The position numbers and the translations under genes are program-made. From positions 10,369,156-10,433,155 of the forward strand of contig JARCOQ010000002.1 in assembly GCA_029207755.1 (NCBI GenBank): a DNA stretch of 64,000 bases, written 5' to 3'. Of this stretch, positions 27,042 to 64,000 are shown one piece after another. Numbering within the stretch: the first letter of the stretch is position 1; each line of letters begins with the position of its first letter. This DNA comes from Chamaea fasciata (lineage: Eukaryota; Chordata; Aves; Passeriformes; Sylviidae). The notes below the pieces were generated by a model. It made no database searches. It worked only from the letters and a program-made list of their open reading frames with translations, and was not told the DNA's origin.

Positions 27042-27504
27042 GTGATGCTATATCAATGAAAATACATTCTGTACACAAATCAGCAAAACACAGCTGAAAG
27101 TAAAGACAGTGTGATTAATCCATATATTTTTAAAATAAATATGTACAATATTTACATTCTGGACAGTTCCAGAAATGAACATCTCCAGATTATGAACCAC
27201 TACCTAAAAAACCCCTTTATTATTATAGAAAATGCATTCACTGTACAAATATTTATAAATATTTTTGTATAAACTTTTTCAGGGAAAGACCTGTATATTC
27301 ATTGAGAAGATAAACATGAGAAATTCTTATTATCAACTGACATTTAGCTATCAAGTGTCCACATATGAAACAGTTCAGAGCATCATGAATCAGAAAAAAG
27401 TAGATTTTCAGTGTTGAGAATATTTTGTGTTCTGCTTCTGTGCCATCATACTGACCAATGTGATTGTCTCTTCTGAAAATCTGCAGAAAAGCAGCAGGAC
27501 CAAA

Positions 27505-61127
<33,623 letters not shown>

Positions 61128-61400
61128 GTTTAACTCACGTTAATCCACTGGATGTGCAGCTGCTATGAGTTGGTGACCAAACTAAGTGCAAGGGAGGGCA
61201 CTCCGGACGTGAACATTGGTTATGCAGTTCCCTATTCTATCAGGATGTGACTTCACACAGCTGCATGGAGAATAAACTGTATTCTTCCTTTGGGGAGGGG
61301 GTGAGGAAGGAGGGGAGGAAGTGACAGGGACAAGAAAGAGAGAGGTGCACCAAGGAGATGAGTTGAAAATTAGGGCAGGGGTCAAAGTGAGAAATTATTT
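61128..61400 (-). promoter_or_regulatory. SAMSN1 5' flank with clustered GGAA (ETS/PU.1-like) motifs
   Basis: Immediately upstream of the first coding exon the plus strand is purine-rich. It contains GAGGAAGG (about 61303-61310) and GAGGAAGTG (61315-61323), plus an opposite-strand AAGGAA near 61284-61291. GAGGAAGTG fits the core of PU.1/ETS sites common at TATA-less myeloid/lymphoid promoters (established knowledge). There is no CpG island and no convincing TATA box. That this is the promoter, rather than part of a 5'UTR or intron, is inference. Confidence 0.35.
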
Positions 61401-64000
61401 AAATCTTATCTGTGTCACCATCAGGCCTCAGTGAGACTTCAGACAACCTCAAGAAAATCCACTCAAAATTTTTCCCTCTCAGCCCTATGGCACTAAGTGC
61501 ACCTTTATTTCCTCCTGTGCTGCGACTTGTGTGTGAAGAAAGTTTGCTGACATTCGGAGCACCAAGGGATATTATTGATATCAGATGTGAGTTACACTGT
61601 GGGTGTAACTGGCCCCTAACTCCTCCATTCCTCTCTTGGGTCTCCAGCAATACAATAAAAGCAATGAGATTAAAGGTTGCTGTTTGGTAGAGAAGGGAAT
61701 TGTCTAAAGCCATCTTTTTCTTTTGCACGGTGATTTTTTTTGCCATTTGTCACAGAACTGGGACTCCCTGAAACAGCACTTTTCACTCCTCCATTTTCCT
61801 TGTTTTGCTGAAAATTCACAGAGAAAAGGCAAGTTGTACAGAAGACTTTAAACAAAGAGGCAGAGGGAAATGGCAGAGGTCCTCTACAACCTTTTGAAAA
61901 CCAGCCCAAAAGCTAAAAGAAAGTGGTGCTCTTAAAATAGCTTAAATTCCTGCTTCATTTTGCTTGAAATTTTTTTTCTTGGACAAAAAGAAAAAAAAAG
62001 TTCTTAAGCATCCTGAGTAAAACTTACTTGTTGTGAATCATAGACCACAAGCCCTGAAACTATTAAATGTTCCCAACTTTTTGCTGAGCACTAGAGGCAA
62101 ATTCTCAGTTTCAAACCCCGTATTTTCAGGCTCCCCACAGAGCTTCAATTAAATCTTAATTTAAGATTACTACAAATGTAAAAGAAATATCTTAGCAAGT
62201 TGCAAGAAAAAGGTTCAGAAGTAACTGTCAAGGAGAAATCTTAGGGTATTTTTTGTTTTGTTTTTTTTGTTTGTTTGGTTGGTTGGTTTGGTTTGGGTTG
62301 TTGTTTGGTTGGTTGGTAGATTTTTAAAAAATTTTGTTATTATTTCATTTTTTTTTCCAAGCAAATGTATTCTAAACAGCCTTAACTCATCATTTTGGCA
62401 TAAATAAAAGCTTTTTTAAAAAAACCTCTTCTTTCTCTTCTACCACAGGAATATTCCAAGTAGGGATAAGACATGCTCATCAGATGAATTCCTATTTTGG
62501 TTTGTTATTTGGACTTCTCTTTAAATGTTTAAGAGAAGTTTTGGAGGGTTTTTTGGGTTCTGGTGGGTGGGCAGCTGGGTGGACTGAGACTGACTGATGA
62601 AGGAATGATTGTTATACACTGGTGGTATTATGAGGTTTTCCTTTACAGACCTTCTAAGATGGGGTTGGTAAGAAGGGACGGAGGAACTTCAGGTAAGGTA
62701 CCAGAATTCTGTCAAATATGGCCCAAACACTCTCTAGGTTTGTGAGTTGCAGTGGATTATGTTTTGAACCTCAGCCCATGATGCTTCACTTCCCATTTTA
62801 ATCAGAACAACAGTAATTTAAACCAAAGTTGAATGTGAGGGTTTTATTATTGCAAATAACATATCCACCAAAGTTCCTAATAATTGAGATTATTAATAAT
62901 AATTAATTATTAATAATGGTTAACTCAGAGATATTTTCCCCTATATTTGAAAACACCACCTGAAACATCAGTTTAAGTTTCTAAGCAGAAGGAGGTTTTA
63001 CCATGGATATTTAATCAGCCTCAGGAATTCAGTAGGGCCATAAGTTGTTACAAAAGCTGTATATATGTTTAATAGTAATTAAACTTGATTCTTATCTCCA
63101 TAGATTTACATTGCAGTATATTGGTTTTCTTTTTAATCTGATGCAAACGTGAGGATTAAATCAGACTCTGCTGATCGTTAGACTGTGATTTCCTGTCTCA
63201 GGCCACTATTAAAATCTTCATGATTAATAAAATGGGAACTCAGCTGAAGAGTAATATATGAGCTTCCTTTCTGTAGAATATTTATTGTTAAACAGGAAGA
63301 AAGAGGCTATTTCAAGAGATATAGTACCCACCCATATCTATTTCCTTTCCTCATCCACATATCAGAAAAATTATAGCAGCTTGAAGGCTGACCTGATTAT
63401 GTTCTTGCCCTTGGAAGGTTGACCCACCAGTTTTAAAAAGCAACAAAGTGAAGAAAATCAAACATATATAACACTAAGTTCATTTAATTTAGTTAACTGT
63501 TAAGTTTGAAAAGGAGCTCTTTTGAATTAAAAATGAATAATAAGATGGGTGCTTATATCCTCTGCATTTGAAGGTAATTTTTCAAAGGGAAATGAGTACC
63601 TGTGTAAAATTAAAAGAAAAATTCTTATACTTAGTTTTCTGTTGGACTTGACTGCATGTAACTTATTCCATTTCCTTTCTGGGCTTTGAATCTGATCCAA
63701 ATCCCAGTGAAATCAATAGAAGTTTTTCAGGTGATTTTTATGGGGCTTGGACTGACTCCTCTATCCTGAAACAACCAGGCAATGTCACTCTTTTATCTGG
63801 AAAGTCGTATGGGCAAAAAGGCTATCCACTTAAAAATAATTAAGATGACCCCATGAGAATGATTCCCACCATCATTATATTTATAAAAGGTCCACATCCC
63901 TTATAGCTTATTATTATCATTACTCACTTGTAATGAATGGACCATGATGAATGGTCCTGGATGTTCAAGTGCTTTATGTGCCTCCCTCCCACATGGTATC
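61401..64000. other. Upstream flank of SAMSN1, no supported gene
   Basis: AT-rich sequence with one T/G-rich repeat and an AT palindrome (about 62887-62918, ATTATTAATAA arms). A 115-residue minus-strand open frame (61399-61746) is unrecognised. In other amniotes the next gene on this side is NRIP1 (knowledge of synteny); none of it is seen here. Confidence 0.5.
62249..62317 (+). repeat. T/G-rich low-complexity region with GGTT/GGTTT repeats
   Basis: TTTG and GGTT units repeat here, including GGTTGGTTGGTTTGGTTTGG. Regularly spaced GG pairs give potential for two-layer G-quadruplex folding on the plus strand. Confidence 0.9.

Larger units (their letters stand above)
26480..27504 (-). other. 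SAMSN1: Probable SAMSN1 3'UTR
   Basis: This AT-rich stretch follows the stop codon directly and contains no open frame of note. On the minus strand it has several ATTTA-type AU-rich motifs around 27240-27270 and three AATAAA hexamers (27221-27216, 27041-27036, 26501-26496). The extent is inferred from the hexamers only; the transcript could end at any of them. AU-rich elements would fit a regulated immune-cell mRNA, but that is speculation. Confidence 0.5.

Noticed and set aside
61399..61746. 115-codon minus-strand open frame upstream of SAMSN1
   Set aside because: No family similarity, and no donor leading in frame to the MLKRKP exon, which has its own ATG with an upstream stop.

Overview
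The window is vertebrate nuclear DNA, almost certainly from a bird. It is AT-rich and intron-dominated, with no operons or ribosome-binding sites. It carries three fragments of CR1-type LINEs, two of them with the bird-type 3' end, and two LTR-like elements that resemble avian (probably passerine) endogenous-retrovirus LTRs. Passerine is an inference from my memory of the LTRs; bird is well supported by CR1 plus the gene's peptide sequence.

One protein-coding gene is recognised: SAMSN1 (HACS1/SLY2), a cytoplasmic/nuclear adaptor of haematopoietic cells with one SH3 and one SAM domain. It lies on the minus strand, with its start codon at 61127 and stop at 27505-27507. Eight coding exons join with GT..AG borders and compatible phases to give 372 residues, against 373 in my memory of the human protein. 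Intron 1 (about 16 kb) and intron 7 (about 8.5 kb) hold most of the gene's length.

Layout: 1-26.4 kb is intergenic DNA 3' of SAMSN1, with two CR1 fragments, long poly-T tracts and small tandem repeats. About 26.5-27.5 kb is the likely 3'UTR. From 27.5 to 61.1 kb is SAMSN1. Inside it are a CR1 (intron 7), an LTR plus a 13-copy GCTTT microsatellite (intron 6), and an LTR-like element with about 80-bp terminal inverted repeats that ends only 16 bp from the exon 5 splice donor (intron 5). Intron 1 holds a 46-bp palindrome and an exon-like open segment that could splice in frame onto exon 2. From 61.1 to 64 kb is 5' flank, with a cluster of GGAA (ETS/PU.1-like) motifs just upstream of the first coding exon.

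I found no CRISPR array, tRNA, rRNA or multi-gene system. The observations most worth checking are the possible alternative SAMSN1 exon, the LTR beside the exon 5 donor, and the palindrome. Most other open frames are chance or shadow frames.
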